64,000 nt of DNA from Mesorhizobium sp. WSM3862 (GCF_002294985.1 NZ_NSGE01000005.1:387001-451000); one strand, 5' to 3'; shown: positions 9,416 through 20,768, counted from the first letter of the stretch. Translations and numbers: made by a program. Notes: generated from the sequence alone by a model not told the origin.

Positions 9416-10750
9416 TCACGTCCTTCCAGAAAATCGGTCCGCCCACCAGGGGTTCGGATCGACGGGTTTTCCATCCTTGCGGAACTCAACATAGAGTTCC
9501 GGCGTCGCATTTCCATTCTGCGAGGCCGAGGTGCTTGCCACCCGGGCCTCTCCCATCGCGCCGATCGGCTCTCCTGCGAGCACCGACTGTCCGGTCGCGA
9601 CGCTGATTCTGCTCATCCCCGCCAGGACGACATGATACCCGTCACCCGCATTGAGGATCAAGAGTTGACCATAGGAGCGAAACGGCCCCGCATAAAGAAC
9701 GTTTCCATCCGCCGGCGCGGTGACGATGGCCCCCGATTGTGTCGCAACCATGTCTCCCTGCATCATTGCGCCATTGCCGTCGTCGGTGCCGAAGCGCCGT
9801 TTGATCTTGCCGATGACCGGCAGCGCGATCTGGCCCTGGAGCGCCGCGAACGGGGCGGAAGCGGTTAAACGATTGCCCTCCGGCACCGGCGGCGCGGCGG
9901 GTTCCGCTGTCGATGCGGTCGTGTCGGCGTCCGCCGATTTCCGATCGGCCGCCTTGGCCTGGTCGGCCGCCTTGCGCGCCTTGTCGGCCTCGAGCGAGGC
10001 GATGAGGTCCTTGAGGCTGCTGGCCTTGTCCGCCAGCCGCTGCGAGCGCTGCCGCTCTGCTGCCAGGGCCGCTTCGGTATCGGCCTGCAGCTTCTGCTTG
10101 GCCTCGAGCAGCATGGTCAGTCGTTTCTTTTCCGCCGTCTGCTCGGTGACTGCAGCGGTAAGCCGCCCGCGTTCGGCCTCGATCGAGGCCGTCACCCGGG
10201 TCTGTTCCTTGAGATCGGCGAGCAGCCTGTCGGTCTGCTGGCGCAATTCCGGCACCACGGCGCCGAGCAGGATGGCACTGCGCACCGACGACAACGCGTC
10301 CTCCGGCTTGACCAGGATCGCCGGTGGCGGATTGAGCCCCATGCGCTGCAGCGCGCCGAGCACCTCGGCGAGCACGTCGCGCCGCGCCACCAGCGAAGCG
10401 TGCAGCTTCTCTTGCTCGGCTTTCAGTCCTTCCAGTTTGGCGCCGATGTCCTCGATGTCCTGGCCGAGCTTCTGCTCAGTCATCGCCGACTGGATCAGCG
10501 CCGCACTGATCGAAGCATGGTCCTTCTTCACCGTCGCGACGTCGGCGGCAAGCTTGGCCAGCCGCTCGGAGGACAACGAGATTTCCTTGGAGACCTGCTC
10601 GTATTCGACCCGGCTCTTGTCGGGGTCCGGCGGGACATCGAGCGAATTTTCCGCGGCCATAGCCGGCCCGAGCGCGATCAGCGCGGCGACAAGTGTCAAG
10701 CCGCAGCGGCTGCGCCAGGCGCGCGTTCTCGAATTCCAGCCTTCAGACAT
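9416..10750 (-). CDS. envC: Murein hydrolase activator EnvC-like protein (degenerate M23)
   Basis: A 444-residue exported protein with signal peptide ending near ALGPAMA-AE. Residues about 40-285 form long coiled coils rich in Glu, Lys, Ala and Gln. The C-terminal domain (about 310-440) is LytM/M23-like: GDMVATQSGAIVTAPADGNVLYAG, then GYHVVLAGM. The zinc-binding His-x3-Asp and His-x-His of active M23 enzymes are not apparent (VVLAGM in place of the HxH loop). This is what EnvC activators of amidases look like. It therefore probably activates a septal amidase rather than cutting peptidoglycan itself. Directly upstream of ctpA. Confidence 0.9.
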   Translation of the reverse strand: MSEGWNSRTRAWRSRCGLTLVAALIALGPAMAAENSLDVPPDPDKSRVEYEQVSKEISLSSERLAKLAADVATVKKDHASISAALIQSAMTEQKLGQDIEDIGAKLEGLKAEQEKLHASLVARRDVLAEVLGALQRMGLNPPPAILVKPEDALSSVRSAILLGAVVPELRQQTDRLLADLKEQTRVTASIEAERGRLTAAVTEQTAEKKRLTMLLEAKQKLQADTEAALAAERQRSQRLADKASSLKDLIASLEADKARKAADQAKAADRKSADADTTASTAEPAAPPVPEGNRLTASAPFAALQGQIALPVIGKIKRRFGTDDGNGAMMQGDMVATQSGAIVTAPADGNVLYAGPFRSYGQLLILNAGDGYHVVLAGMSRISVATGQSVLAGEPIGAMGEARVASTSASQNGNATPELYVEFRKDGKPVDPNPWWADRFSGRT

Positions 10751-10897
10751 CAGGCCTCGACTCTATCCGCCGCTTCGTTAACGAACCATCAACCATGTTG
10801 GAGCACCCGCAACAACCGTGATGCCGGTTCATTGAGGCGGAAATCGGTGCAAGCGGACGTGATCCCCAGCTTTCGGGGTCACAGCGCGAACGATGAC

Positions 10898-11380
10898 TCA
10901 CGAGCGGTGATAGGGATGCCCGGCAAGGATGGTGGCGATGCGATAGAGCTGTTCGCCGAGCATGACGCGCACCAGCTGATGCGGCCAGGTCAGCGCTCCG
11001 AACGACAACACCAGATCGGCCTCTTCGCGCAAGGATTTGTGATGGCCGTCCGCGCCGCCGATCGCGATGACCAGCGCCTTGCGGCCGCTGTCGCGCAACT
11101 GGCCGATGCGGGCCGCCAGGTCCTCCGAGGACAGCGCCTTGCCGCGTTCGTCGAGCAGGAACAGCACGTTGCCTTGCTGCAGCTGACCCTGCAGCTTCTG
11201 GCCCTCCTCGCGGCGACGTTCGTCGGCGCTCTGGCCGCGGCTCTCGGGTGTCTCGACAATGCCGGCAAATTCCAGCCCGACCGCGGGCCCGCTCTTGGCG
11301 AAGCGCTCGAAATAGCGGTCGGCGAGCTCTCTCTCGGGGCCGGTCTTCATCCGGCCCACGGCATGAACGGTGATCTTCAT
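10898..11380 (-). CDS. rlmH: 23S rRNA pseudouridine-1915 N3-methyltransferase
   Basis: A 160-residue SPOUT methyltransferase that modifies pseudouridine 1915 in helix 69 of 23S rRNA. The signature is complete: LLDERGKALSSEDLA, the SAM-binding knot with VIAIGGADGHH, LSFGALTWPHQL, and the invariant C-terminus HPYHRS. It lies between rsfS and envC on the same strand, as in many Rhizobiales. The 61-bp gap to rsfS suggests one transcript. Confidence 0.97.
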   Translation of the reverse strand: MKITVHAVGRMKTGPERELADRYFERFAKSGPAVGLEFAGIVETPESRGQSADERRREEGQKLQGQLQQGNVLFLLDERGKALSSEDLAARIGQLRDSGRKALVIAIGGADGHHKSLREEADLVLSFGALTWPHQLVRVMLGEQLYRIATILAGHPYHRS

Positions 11381-11441
11381 CCTCGCCTCGGCGAGCTCTC
11401 GATCGGCGCCGGACCGGAACGGTCACGGCCCGCGATACGGC

Positions 11442-11894
11442 TCAGTGCAAGGTCTCTTCCTCGAGATCCGGCGCCTGCCACATCTTTTCGAGATTGTAGA
11501 ATTCGCGGACTTCGGGACGGAAGACATGGACGATGATGTCGCCGGAATCGATCAGGACCCAGTCGGCGCTGGCCAGCCCTTCGACGCGCGCCATGCCGAG
11601 ACCGGCATCCTTGAGCGCCTTGAGGAGATGGTCGGCGACCGCCGAGACATGGCGGTGCGATCGGCCCGATGCGACGACCATATAGTCGCCGAGGCTCGAT
11701 TTACCCTGGATGTCGATTGAGACGATATTTTCGGCCTTGGAGTCTTCCAGACTGGCAAGGACTGTCTTGATGGCGAGGGAGGCAGCATCGCTTCCGCTGA
11801 TCCCGGCCGGCGAAGGCACGATATCGGCCTTCTTCCGCAGTGCTGTTCTCAGTGTGTTTCCTTTCCCAATAAGAACAACCAAATCACCCGGCAA
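11442..11894 (-). CDS. rsfS: Ribosomal silencing factor RsfS
   Basis: A 150-residue protein of the RsfS/Iojap family, which binds L14 on the large subunit and blocks subunit joining. Landmarks are VSIDIQGKSSLGDYMVVASGRSHRHVSAVAD, then ADWVLIDSGDIIVHVFRPEVREFYNLEKMW, the usual family ending. The start is uncertain: the longest frame opens at a TTG (11894) with no good ribosome site, and the conserved core only starts about 35 residues in. No ATG is available between them, so a TTG, GTG or CTG start must be used. Confidence 0.93.
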   Translation of the reverse strand: MPGDLVVLIGKGNTLRTALRKKADIVPSPAGISGSDAASLAIKTVLASLEDSKAENIVSIDIQGKSSLGDYMVVASGRSHRHVSAVADHLLKALKDAGLGMARVEGLASADWVLIDSGDIIVHVFRPEVREFYNLEKMWQAPDLEEETLH

Positions 11895-12060
11895 ATCAGG
11901 TGACCCTGCTTAGATAGGCAGAGTTCCATTGCAGTTTCAAGACGGGCGCGCTCTCAGGGCGGCCTCGGCAGGCCGGACAGGCCCTCGGAAGGCTGAAAAG
12001 AGCGGAACCCCTGCGCGCCGCATGGGTTATCGGCACACCGGACAAAGGGGATTCCCAACC

Positions 12061-12912
12061 ATGCCAATCGACCCGCAGAGCGCCCTCATCACGATTCAAG
12101 CCGGGCTTGCGCAGCTCAGCTCGCTGATAGTCTCCTATTCCTTCTCGGCAATCGGTGCTGTGATCCTTCTGGTTGTCGGCTACCTCGTTGCCGGCCTTGC
12201 CGAGCGATCGATCTATGCCGGGCTCGGTCATATTCACGGCTTTGACGAGACGCTGCGCCACTTCTTCTCCCAGGTCGTCCGCTACGGCATCCTGATCCTG
12301 GTCGTTATCATGGTGCTCGGCCAGTTTGGCGTGCAGACGGCTTCGATCATCGCCGCGATCGGCGCTGCCGGTCTGGCGATCGGCCTTGCACTGCAAGGTA
12401 CGCTGCAGAACATCGCCGCCGGCATCATGCTGCTTGCGCTGAGGCCCTTCCGCATCGGCGAATATGTGGAGGTCGGTGCGATCGCCGGCACAATCGAGGA
12501 GATCGGCCTGTTCGCGACCAAGCTGCGCACTGTCGAAGGTATCTACATCCTGGCGCCCAACCAAACGCTGTGGAACCAGCCGGTGCGCAATTTCACCCGC
12601 AACGGCGTCAGACGCACCGATATCAGCTTGAGCATCGGTTCATGGAACGACATCGACCGCGGGCAGAAGACGCTGCTTGCCATCGCCAATGCCGAGAAGC
12701 GCATCCGGCGCGAGCCGGCGCCGATCGCCTTCATCGCAGGGCTTGGCGAGAGCACGGTTTCACTGACCCTGCGCTACTGGACTTCAGCGGCCGACTATTT
12801 CGCCACCCAGATCGACTTGACCAAACGCGCCAAGCTGGCCTTCGACAACGAGGGCATTTCGATCCCCCTGCCGCCGCCCGAGATACCGTCCCAGGAAGTC
12901 CGCAAGCAATAA
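12061..12912 (+). CDS. Small-conductance mechanosensitive channel (MscS family)
   Basis: A 283-residue inner-membrane protein with three membrane spans (about 20-45, 68-92, 95-115). The pore helix reads AAIGAAGLAIGLALQGTLQNIAAG, with the small-residue packing typical of MscS TM3. A soluble beta domain follows (RPFRIGEYVEVGAIAGTIEEIGLFATKLRT) and a C-terminal alpha/beta part. It releases solutes upon hypo-osmotic shock. I take the ATG at 12061 because it leaves a normal MscS N-terminus; the open frame continues 44 codons upstream in low-complexity sequence shared with the rsfS promoter. The gene converges on the MFS gene, with 5 bp between stops. Confidence 0.9.
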   Translation: MPIDPQSALITIQAGLAQLSSLIVSYSFSAIGAVILLVVGYLVAGLAERSIYAGLGHIHGFDETLRHFFSQVVRYGILILVVIMVLGQFGVQTASIIAAIGAAGLAIGLALQGTLQNIAAGIMLLALRPFRIGEYVEVGAIAGTIEEIGLFATKLRTVEGIYILAPNQTLWNQPVRNFTRNGVRRTDISLSIGSWNDIDRGQKTLLAIANAEKRIRREPAPIAFIAGLGESTVSLTLRYWTSAADYFATQIDLTKRAKLAFDNEGISIPLPPPEIPSQEVRKQ

Positions 12913-12917
12913 TCTCG

Positions 12918-14195
12918 TCAGTCCTTGGCCGGCTTTGCCGGCTCCTCCGGCGCGAAGGCGAGCTCCACCGGCAGGGGCGTCTGCGCCGACATCGGCGCGA
13001 AGCTGCCGGTTGCGGCAGCAGGCATAGGTCGCGCCGCAAACACCCGCCACAGCACGAACAGGCAGAACGCGGAAGCGATGGCGATGCCGACATAGATGAA
13101 GGTCCCGGTGCCGAAGACGGCGGAAAGCGCCGTCACGATGCCGGGTACGATGAAGCCGGACAGCGACCAGGCAAAGAGCAGCGAACTCGACAGCGCCAGC
13201 AGCTCTTCCTTCCTGGCGCGGTCGGCGGCGTGGGCGCTGGACAGCGAATAGATCGATTCCGATGCACCGTCCCAGATCAGGTAGATCGCCACCAGGGCCA
13301 TCAGCGCCCCGCCGTCGAAGGCGATGGCGAGCAGGCTCGCCGCCACCGCCAGCGCCGCCGTGCCCGCCAGCACATAGCGGCGGTCGGTACGGTCCGAGAG
13401 CCAGCCGAGCGGTATCTGCAGGATCAGCGTGCCGACCGGCATCGCCGACAAGAGCAGCGCCACCTCTGCCTGGCTGTAACCCTTGGCGGTGGCGTGGATC
13501 GGCGCAAAACCGGAAATGATCATCGACAGGCCGCCCACCGCCAGCATGCCGACGACGCCGACTGGCGAGATCCTCCACGCTTGGCCGAGCGCCACCGAAG
13601 CGGCCTGCGGCGCGGGCGGCTGGGCAAGCCGCGTCATGCCCACCGGCAGGATGGACAGCGCGGTGAAGGCGATGCCGATCAGCGGCGCCGCCGCCGTCTG
13701 GATGTCGATCGCGGCGAGAGTCGCATAACCGACGCCCAATCCGGCGATATAGGCGACGTAGAACACCGCCATCACCCGGCCGCGTATGGCGTTCGGCAGG
13801 GCGTCGTTGAGCCAGCTCTGCGCGACGATGAAGAGGCCGCATATGGCGAAGCCGTAAAGCGCCCGCGCCGCGATCCACAGCAGCGGCATCGGTCCGGCGC
13901 CGATCGCCACGTTGGAGAGCGCGATGAGCGCCGAAAGCACCATGAACGCGCGTGCATGGCCGACCCGGCGCACCAAGGGTCCGGTAAGGATGCAGCCGGC
14001 GAGCCCGCCGGCCGAAAGGCCGGTGACGATCAGTCCGGCCCAGGTCGGATCGAAACCATCGGCGCCGAGCCGCACCGGAATGAAGGCGAACATCAGCCCG
14101 TTGCCGATCGCGATCAGCGCCATCGACACGATGACGCTGGCAATGGCAATCAGCGGCGCCGATTGTCCGGGATCGGTTTGAGTCTGCGTCAGCAT
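12918..14195 (-). CDS. MFS transporter
   Basis: A 425-residue permease of the major facilitator superfamily with about 12 hydrophobic segments. Residues about 40-85 hold the RLGADGFDPTWAGLIVTG and ILTGPLVRRVGHARAF features of the TM2-TM3 loop. The pattern repeats in the second half (IPLGWLSDRTDRRYVL). The overall look is like the YcaD/UMF1-type MFS proteins; the substrate cannot be told from sequence. It interrupts the otherwise conserved nadD-rsfS neighbourhood together with mscS, so both may be a lineage-specific insertion. Confidence 0.85.
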   Translation of the reverse strand: MLTQTQTDPGQSAPLIAIASVIVSMALIAIGNGLMFAFIPVRLGADGFDPTWAGLIVTGLSAGGLAGCILTGPLVRRVGHARAFMVLSALIALSNVAIGAGPMPLLWIAARALYGFAICGLFIVAQSWLNDALPNAIRGRVMAVFYVAYIAGLGVGYATLAAIDIQTAAAPLIGIAFTALSILPVGMTRLAQPPAPQAASVALGQAWRISPVGVVGMLAVGGLSMIISGFAPIHATAKGYSQAEVALLLSAMPVGTLILQIPLGWLSDRTDRRYVLAGTAALAVAASLLAIAFDGGALMALVAIYLIWDGASESIYSLSSAHAADRARKEELLALSSSLLFAWSLSGFIVPGIVTALSAVFGTGTFIYVGIAIASAFCLFVLWRVFAARPMPAAATGSFAPMSAQTPLPVELAFAPEEPAKPAKD

Positions 14196-14276
14196 GCCCT
14201 CGCAGCTTGGCTGATCGGAATGCGATAGGCCGCCGTAAAAGCGACATCGCTCGGCCCCTTGTGGAAGATGGGCGCC

Positions 14277-14909
14277 TCAGCCCTTCGCCGCCTTGCGGAT
14301 CGCGGTGGAGGAAAGCGAAGAGCGCGGGCCGTGGATGAAGGTCCAGGCCGGCGCCCGCATGCGGGCAAGCAGCGGCGCGTCGCCTTCGTCGACGCGGGCA
14401 TAGTCGAAGGTCTTGGCGACGACCGAGGACAGGAAGGAGAGCGTGGCGCCCGGTCGGTCGATGACGGCGATCGGGAAGGTCAGCACGATCTCGCGCCAGC
14501 GCTGCCAGCGATGGAAGTCGCGTAAGGAATCCGCGCCCATGATCCAGACGAAGTCGACACCTGGATTGCGCGCCTTGACCAGCGCCAGCGTGTCGGCGGT
14601 GTAGCGGACATGCTGCGCCGCCTCGAAGGCAGTGACCTTGATCTTCGGATTCCTGGCGATCCTTTCAGACAGCGCGACGCGCTCGGCGAGAGGCGCCAGC
14701 TCGCGCGCGCTTTTCAGCGGATTGCCGGGCGTCACCATCCACCAGAGCTGGTCGAGGGCCAGCCTTCTCAGCGCAATCTCGGCGACCAGCGCGTGACCGG
14801 CATGCGGCGGGTTGAACGAGCCGCCGAAGAGGCCGACGGCCAGCCCTTTGCCGGCATGCGGCATGTGGAGATAGGGCGCGGGGACGGGCTGCTCGGGCTG
14901 GGAAAGCAT
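14277..14909 (-). CDS. nadD: Nicotinate-nucleotide adenylyltransferase
   Basis: A 210-residue nucleotidyltransferase that adenylates nicotinate mononucleotide in NAD synthesis. It has the GLFGGSFNPPHAGH motif (residues about 27-40, with the HxGH catalytic signature) and the C-terminal SSLSSTAIRKA (the ISSTxIR signature). WWMVTPGNPLK and FVWIMGADSL are also typical. I start it at the ATG at 14909; a later ATG, nearer the catalytic motif, is also possible. Its upstream side abuts a palindromic repeat that begins 6 bases away. proA lies next upstream on the same strand. Confidence 0.93.
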   Translation of the reverse strand: MLSQPEQPVPAPYLHMPHAGKGLAVGLFGGSFNPPHAGHALVAEIALRRLALDQLWWMVTPGNPLKSARELAPLAERVALSERIARNPKIKVTAFEAAQHVRYTADTLALVKARNPGVDFVWIMGADSLRDFHRWQRWREIVLTFPIAVIDRPGATLSFLSSVVAKTFDYARVDEGDAPLLARMRAPAWTFIHGPRSSLSSTAIRKAAKG

Positions 14910-14914
14910 GACGC

Positions 14915-15080
14915 TAGGCACCCCCCTCTGCCCTGCCGGGCATCTCCCCCGCAACGGGGAAGATTGGCGGCTCCTTCGCAGCCGCAAATCTTGCAGTGTT
15001 GGCGACTGGCGAAACCGGGAAAATCAGCTGATCTCCCCCCTTGCGGGGGAGACGGCCGGCAGGCCGGAGGGAGGTGCCTA
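14915..15080. repeat. Intergenic palindromic repeat element between nadD and proA
   Basis: About 165 bp with long complementary ends. The left end reads TAGGCACCCCCCTCTGCC and the right end GGAGGGAGGTGCCTA. Inside them are further matching arms (TCTCCCCCGCAACGGGGA on the left; CCCTTGCGGGGGAGA on the right). The layout is that of the short non-coding mosaic or palindromic elements scattered between genes in rhizobia. No coding frame is convincing. It would fold into a strong cruciform or RNA hairpin between proA and nadD and could attenuate read-through. Confidence 0.75.
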
Positions 15081-15113
15081 GGCGCAAGCTTCAGCCTCTT
15101 AGGGCAAGCGACA

Positions 15114-16400
15114 TCAAGGCCTCACTTGCCCCGACCCGCGCACGCGGTACTTGAACGAGGTCAGCTGCTCGACGCCGACCGGTCCGCGCGCATGCATCTT
15201 GCCGGTGGCGATGCCGATCTCGGCGCCCATGCCGAACTCGCCGCCGTCGGCGAACTGTGTCGAGGCATTGTGCAACAAAATCGCCGAGTCGATCTCGCTG
15301 AAGAATGTTTCGACCGATTGCGCATCCTCGGCGACGATCGCCTCGGTGTGATGCGAGGAGAAGGTCTCGATATGCTCGATCGCGCCGGCCACGCCGTCGA
15401 CCAGCTTCACCGCGATGATCGCGTCGAGATATTCCGTCACCCAGTCGGCGTCGGTCGCCGGGCTGGCATCGGCAAAGGCTTTCATCACCTCGACCTCTGC
15501 ATGGATCTCACAGCCGGCGGCGCGCAGGGCCTCCAGGATCGGCACCAGATGGGTGGACGCGACCGCACGGTCGACGAGCAGCGTCTCGGCGGCGCCGCAC
15601 ACGCCGGTGCGCCGCATCTTGGCGTTGACGGCGATCTGGACCGCCATGTCGAGCTTCGCCGAACGATCGACATAGAGATGGCAGATGCCTTCGAGATGGG
15701 CAAAGACCGGTACGCGCGCCTCGGTCTGCACGCGCCCGACCAGGCTCTTGCCGCCGCGCGGGATGATGACGTCGAGATTGCCGCCTAAGCCTTTGAGCAT
15801 CTCGCCGACCGCGGCGCGGTCGGTGGTCGGCACCAACTGAATGGCGTCTTGCGGCAGGCCGGCTGCCTTCAGCCCTTCGACCATGCAGGCATGGATTGCG
15901 GACGACGAATTGATCGAATCCGAGCCGCCGCGCAGGATCACGGGATTGCCGGCTTTCAGGCAGAGCGCGCCCGCATCAGCCGTCACGTTCGGGCGGCTTT
16001 CATAGATGACGCCGATGACGCCGAGCGGCGTGCGCACGCGCTCGATATGGAGGCCGTTCGGCCGGTCCCATTCGGCAATCACCTCGCCGACCGGATCCTT
16101 GAGCGCCGCGATCTCGCGAATGCCGTCGGCCATCGCCCTGATACGTGAGGGGTTGAGTTTCAGCCGGTCCATGAAGGAACCGGACAGCCCGGCTTCCTCG
16201 CCGTTCGACATATCGATGGCGTTGGCCTCTAGGATCGCCTGCTCGTTGCGCAGGATGGCGTCGGCCATCGCGGCCAAGGCGTCGTTCTTGGCCTTGGTCG
16301 ATGCGACGGCCAACGGTCGGGCAGCGGCGCGGGCGCGGAGGCCGATATCGGCCATCAGCGTCACCGTATCTTCCCCGGATTTGTCATGCAGCTTCAGCAT
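15114..16400 (-). CDS. proA: Gamma-glutamyl phosphate reductase
   Basis: A 428-residue NADPH-dependent enzyme that reduces gamma-glutamyl phosphate to glutamate semialdehyde, the second step of proline synthesis. It shows aldehyde-dehydrogenase-fold motifs: [31 protein letters not shown], and [14 protein letters not shown] with the catalytic Cys. The C-terminus [30 protein letters not shown] ending is characteristic. ATG at 16400 with AGGA just upstream. It follows proB by 18 bp and is probably co-transcribed with it. Confidence 0.97.
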   Translation of the reverse strand: MLKLHDKSGEDTVTLMADIGLRARAAARPLAVASTKAKNDALAAMADAILRNEQAILEANAIDMSNGEEAGLSGSFMDRLKLNPSRIRAMADGIREIAALKDPVGEVIAEWDRPNGLHIERVRTPLGVIGVIYESRPNVTADAGALCLKAGNPVILRGGSDSINSSSAIHACMVEGLKAAGLPQDAIQLVPTTDRAAVGEMLKGLGGNLDVIIPRGGKSLVGRVQTEARVPVFAHLEGICHLYVDRSAKLDMAVQIAVNAKMRRTGVCGAAETLLVDRAVASTHLVPILEALRAAGCEIHAEVEVMKAFADASPATDADWVTEYLDAIIAVKLVDGVAGAIEHIETFSSHHTEAIVAEDAQSVETFFSEIDSAILLHNASTQFADGGEFGMGAEIGIATGKMHARGPVGVEQLTSFKYRVRGSGQVRP

Positions 16401-16418
16401 GGTTCATCCTCCGCTGGG

Positions 16419-18628
<2,210 letters not shown>

Positions 18629-18758
18629 CTATTGCGCTTGCGGGATTGCTCTAAACCAAGGTGGAGCCAAGGGCGAGGCCCGTTTGCAACTAAAGCGCCG
18701 GCTGCACTTTAGCCAGGGGCGCGGTAGCACTGTTCGCGGGCGAGACCGGGAGGCGCGA

Positions 18759-19622
18759 ATGAAGCTTGTCACTTACAATATCCAGTATGGCATCGGCCTC
18801 GACGGCAAATACGATGTCGGCCGCATCGCCGACGCGGTGCGCGGCGCCGATGTCATCGCCCTGCAGGAAGTCACCCGCAACAACCCGCGCAACGGCGACC
18901 GCGACATGGTGGCCGAGATCGGCGAGGCGCTGCCGGACTATTTTGTCGCCTATGCCAGCAATTTCGAGGTCAATATCGGCTCGCGCCTGGATGCCGGCCG
19001 CGCCGTCACCCGCACCTTCCAGCTCGGCAACATGGTGCTGTCGAAGACGCCCATTCATCTGTCGCGTAATCTCCTTCTGCCGCGCAGCCGCAGCCTGGAG
19101 CGGATGAACTTCCAGCGCGGCGCGCTGGAGGCGCTAATCGAGACGCCGCTCGGCTTCATCCGCTTCTACTCCACCCATCTCGACCACCGCAGCCCCGTCG
19201 AGCGTCAGAGCCAGATCCGTTTCCTGCGCCAGCGCCTGCTCAACTACGCGTTGGAAGGCGGCGGCCTTTCCGGCATTCCCGAAATCGGCCTGCCGGACCT
19301 GCCCTATCCGGAAGCCTTCATCGTCATGGGCGACTTCAACATGCTGCCCGGATCGCCCGAATATGTCGAACTCGCCGGACGTCCGGACCATGAATTCGGC
19401 ATGCCGCTCACCGCCGATCTCGCCGTCGATGTCGCCCAGCGCCTGGACGTTTCCGGCCTCTTCACCTGGATCGACCCCAATCGGCCCAACGATGCGGGCC
19501 GCCACAAATGCATCGACTACGTCTTCACCAGCGCTTCGCTCGCCGGCTCGCTGAAGCGCCTGTGGGCCGACCGGCAGGCGCGTGGATCGGACCACCTGCC
19601 GGTCTGGGTCGAATTGGGCTGA
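18759..19622 (+). CDS. Endonuclease/exonuclease/phosphatase family hydrolase
   Basis: A 287-residue EEP-fold metal-dependent phosphohydrolase. Catalytic landmarks are present in order: TYNIQYG (residues 5-11), IALQEV with the metal-binding Glu, YSTHLDHRS, VMGDFNMLPGSPEY, and the terminal GSDHLPVWVEL. The family cleaves DNA, phospholipid head groups or inositol phosphates, so the substrate is open. There is no signal peptide, so it is likely cytosolic. ATG at 18759 preceded by GGGAGG; the frame is open further upstream but enters the divergent obgE promoter. Confidence 0.88.
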   Translation: MKLVTYNIQYGIGLDGKYDVGRIADAVRGADVIALQEVTRNNPRNGDRDMVAEIGEALPDYFVAYASNFEVNIGSRLDAGRAVTRTFQLGNMVLSKTPIHLSRNLLLPRSRSLERMNFQRGALEALIETPLGFIRFYSTHLDHRSPVERQSQIRFLRQRLLNYALEGGGLSGIPEIGLPDLPYPEAFIVMGDFNMLPGSPEYVELAGRPDHEFGMPLTADLAVDVAQRLDVSGLFTWIDPNRPNDAGRHKCIDYVFTSASLAGSLKRLWADRQARGSDHLPVWVELG

Positions 19623-19643
19623 GTCGTCTTTGAGCGCCGACGC

Positions 19644-19789
19644 CTAGGCGTGTTGCTATTCAGGTCAGGCTGAGCCGAAAATGACGGCTTTCGAGAACCG
19701 GAGCGGAGCGTACTGAAAGCACGCGAGCACCGGAAGCGCAGGAAACCGTCATTTGCAGGCCGGCCTCACCTGAATTTCAACATGCCTAG
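19644..19789. repeat. Long imperfect inverted repeat (about 145 bp) at the EEP/GNAT junction
   Basis: The two ends are near-complementary over about 48 bases each. The left arm starts CTAGGCGTGTTG, then ATTCAGGT, then AAATGACGG. Reading the right arm on the minus strand gives CTAGGCATGTTG, ATTCAGGT and AAATGACGG in the same order. The centre contains a shorter hairpin around GGAGCGGAGCGTACT and its partial complement. The right arm overlaps the stop codon of the acetyltransferase gene (19786-19788). I recognise the central GGAGCGGAGCGTACT motif as common in rhizobial intergenic repeats, from memory and not from a search. Confidence 0.75.
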
Positions 19790-20373
19790 AAGTGCACCCA
19801 GTTGCGCAGGCTCGTCCAGGTCTTGCGGTCCAGCCGGTAGCGCTCGACCGGCACCTGGCCGGCGACGATCGAGTTCAGCATGCCCTGGCCGGCATACTGA
19901 AAGCCGCACTTGTGGATGACGCGGCGCGATGCCGGATTGATGACCCTGGTCGAGGCATGCAGCACCTGGATCGAGGTCTTCTGGAAGGCAAGGTCGACCA
20001 GCGCGTGCGCCGCCTCGGTCGCATAGCCGCGCTTCCAGTAAGGCTCGCCGATCCAGTAGCCCAGCTCCAGCCCGCGATCGGTGGTATTCAACCCCGCGCA
20101 GCCGACGAAAGTGCCGGTGCCGGCGAGCGTCAGCGCATAGGCGATGCCGGCGCGGCGCGACGAGGCCGTGGCGAGGAAGGCGCGGGCCTCGGCTTCGCCG
20201 TAAGGATGCGGCATGCGGGCCAGCATTTCGGCGACGTGACGGTTGTCGGCCAGAGCGACGAGTTGCGCGAGATCGCTCTCGCGCGGAGCGCGCATGACCA
20301 GGCGCTCGGTGGCGAGCACCGGGCAATCGATCGCGTAACTTTCGTCTTCGGTGTCTTCCGCTTCGGCAACCAT
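19786..20373 (-). CDS. GNAT family N-acetyltransferase (RimJ-like)
   Basis: A 195-residue acetyltransferase. The GNAT core shows ATERLVMRAPRESDLAQL (start typical of the RimJ/RimL branch), ELGYWIGEPYWKRGYATEA (acetyl-CoA pyrophosphate-binding loop), and NPASRRVIHKCGF (motif B). It probably acetylates an N-terminus or small amine; the target is unknown. The ATG at 20373 with GGAGGA five bases upstream is chosen over the longer frame. It follows rpmA on the same strand, separated by a strong terminator, so it probably has its own promoter or relies on read-through. Its stop lies within the inverted repeat 19644-19789. Confidence 0.9.
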   Translation of the reverse strand: MVAEAEDTEDESYAIDCPVLATERLVMRAPRESDLAQLVALADNRHVAEMLARMPHPYGEAEARAFLATASSRRAGIAYALTLAGTGTFVGCAGLNTTDRGLELGYWIGEPYWKRGYATEAAHALVDLAFQKTSIQVLHASTRVINPASRRVIHKCGFQYAGQGMLNSIVAGQVPVERYRLDRKTWTSLRNWVHF

Positions 20374-20400
20374 TTTAGTCCTCCAGGGCAAAGAAAAATG

Positions 20401-20429
20401 AAAAAGGAGAGATGGAAGCCCATCTCTCC
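20401..20429 (-). terminator. Intrinsic terminator after rpmA
   Basis: On the minus strand a perfect 10-bp stem (GGAGAGATGG / CCATCTCTCC, positions 20406-20429) with a 4-base loop is followed by TTTTT and further T-rich sequence. It lies 70 bp after the rpmA stop and ends the rplU-rpmA transcript. Confidence 0.88.
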
Positions 20430-20498
20430 TGATCCTTTTCCTGGCCTGGCCAGACACCGGTCCCCGAGATGGGCGCCGGTGTTATGGTGCGGAACCGG

Positions 20499-20768
20499 CT
20501 ACTCCGCTGCTTTGGTGATCGGGTTTACCGAGACGTAGGTTCGGCCGTTGGCTTTTTTGTTGAAGGTGACTGCGCCGGCTTCGAGCGCAAAAAGGGTGTG
20601 GTCGGTGCCCATGCCAACGTTGGTGCCCGGATGCCATTGCGTGCCGCGCTGACGAATGATGATGTTGCCGGCGATGACGGCTTCGCCACCGAACTTTTTC
20701 ACGCCGAGACGCTTGGAGTGCGAATCGCGACCGTTGCGCGACGAACCGCCAGCTTTCTTGTGTGCCAT
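20499..20768 (-). CDS. rpmA: 50S ribosomal protein L27
   Basis: An 89-residue L27, whose N-terminus reaches the peptidyl-transferase centre. The sequence begins [16 protein letters not shown], as expected for mature L27, without the cleavable N-terminal extension found in Firmicutes. Internal [18 protein letters not shown] and [12 protein letters not shown] are family-typical. It follows rplU by 100 bp. Confidence 0.98.
   Translation of the reverse strand: MAHKKAGGSSRNGRDSHSKRLGVKKFGGEAVIAGNIIIRQRGTQWHPGTNVGMGTDHTLFALEAGAVTFNKKANGRTYVSVNPITKAAE

Noticed and set aside
12570..14228. 552-codon plus-strand frame across mscS and the MFS gene
   Set aside because: It overlaps two well-supported genes and reads as Arg/Gln/His-rich low-complexity sequence.
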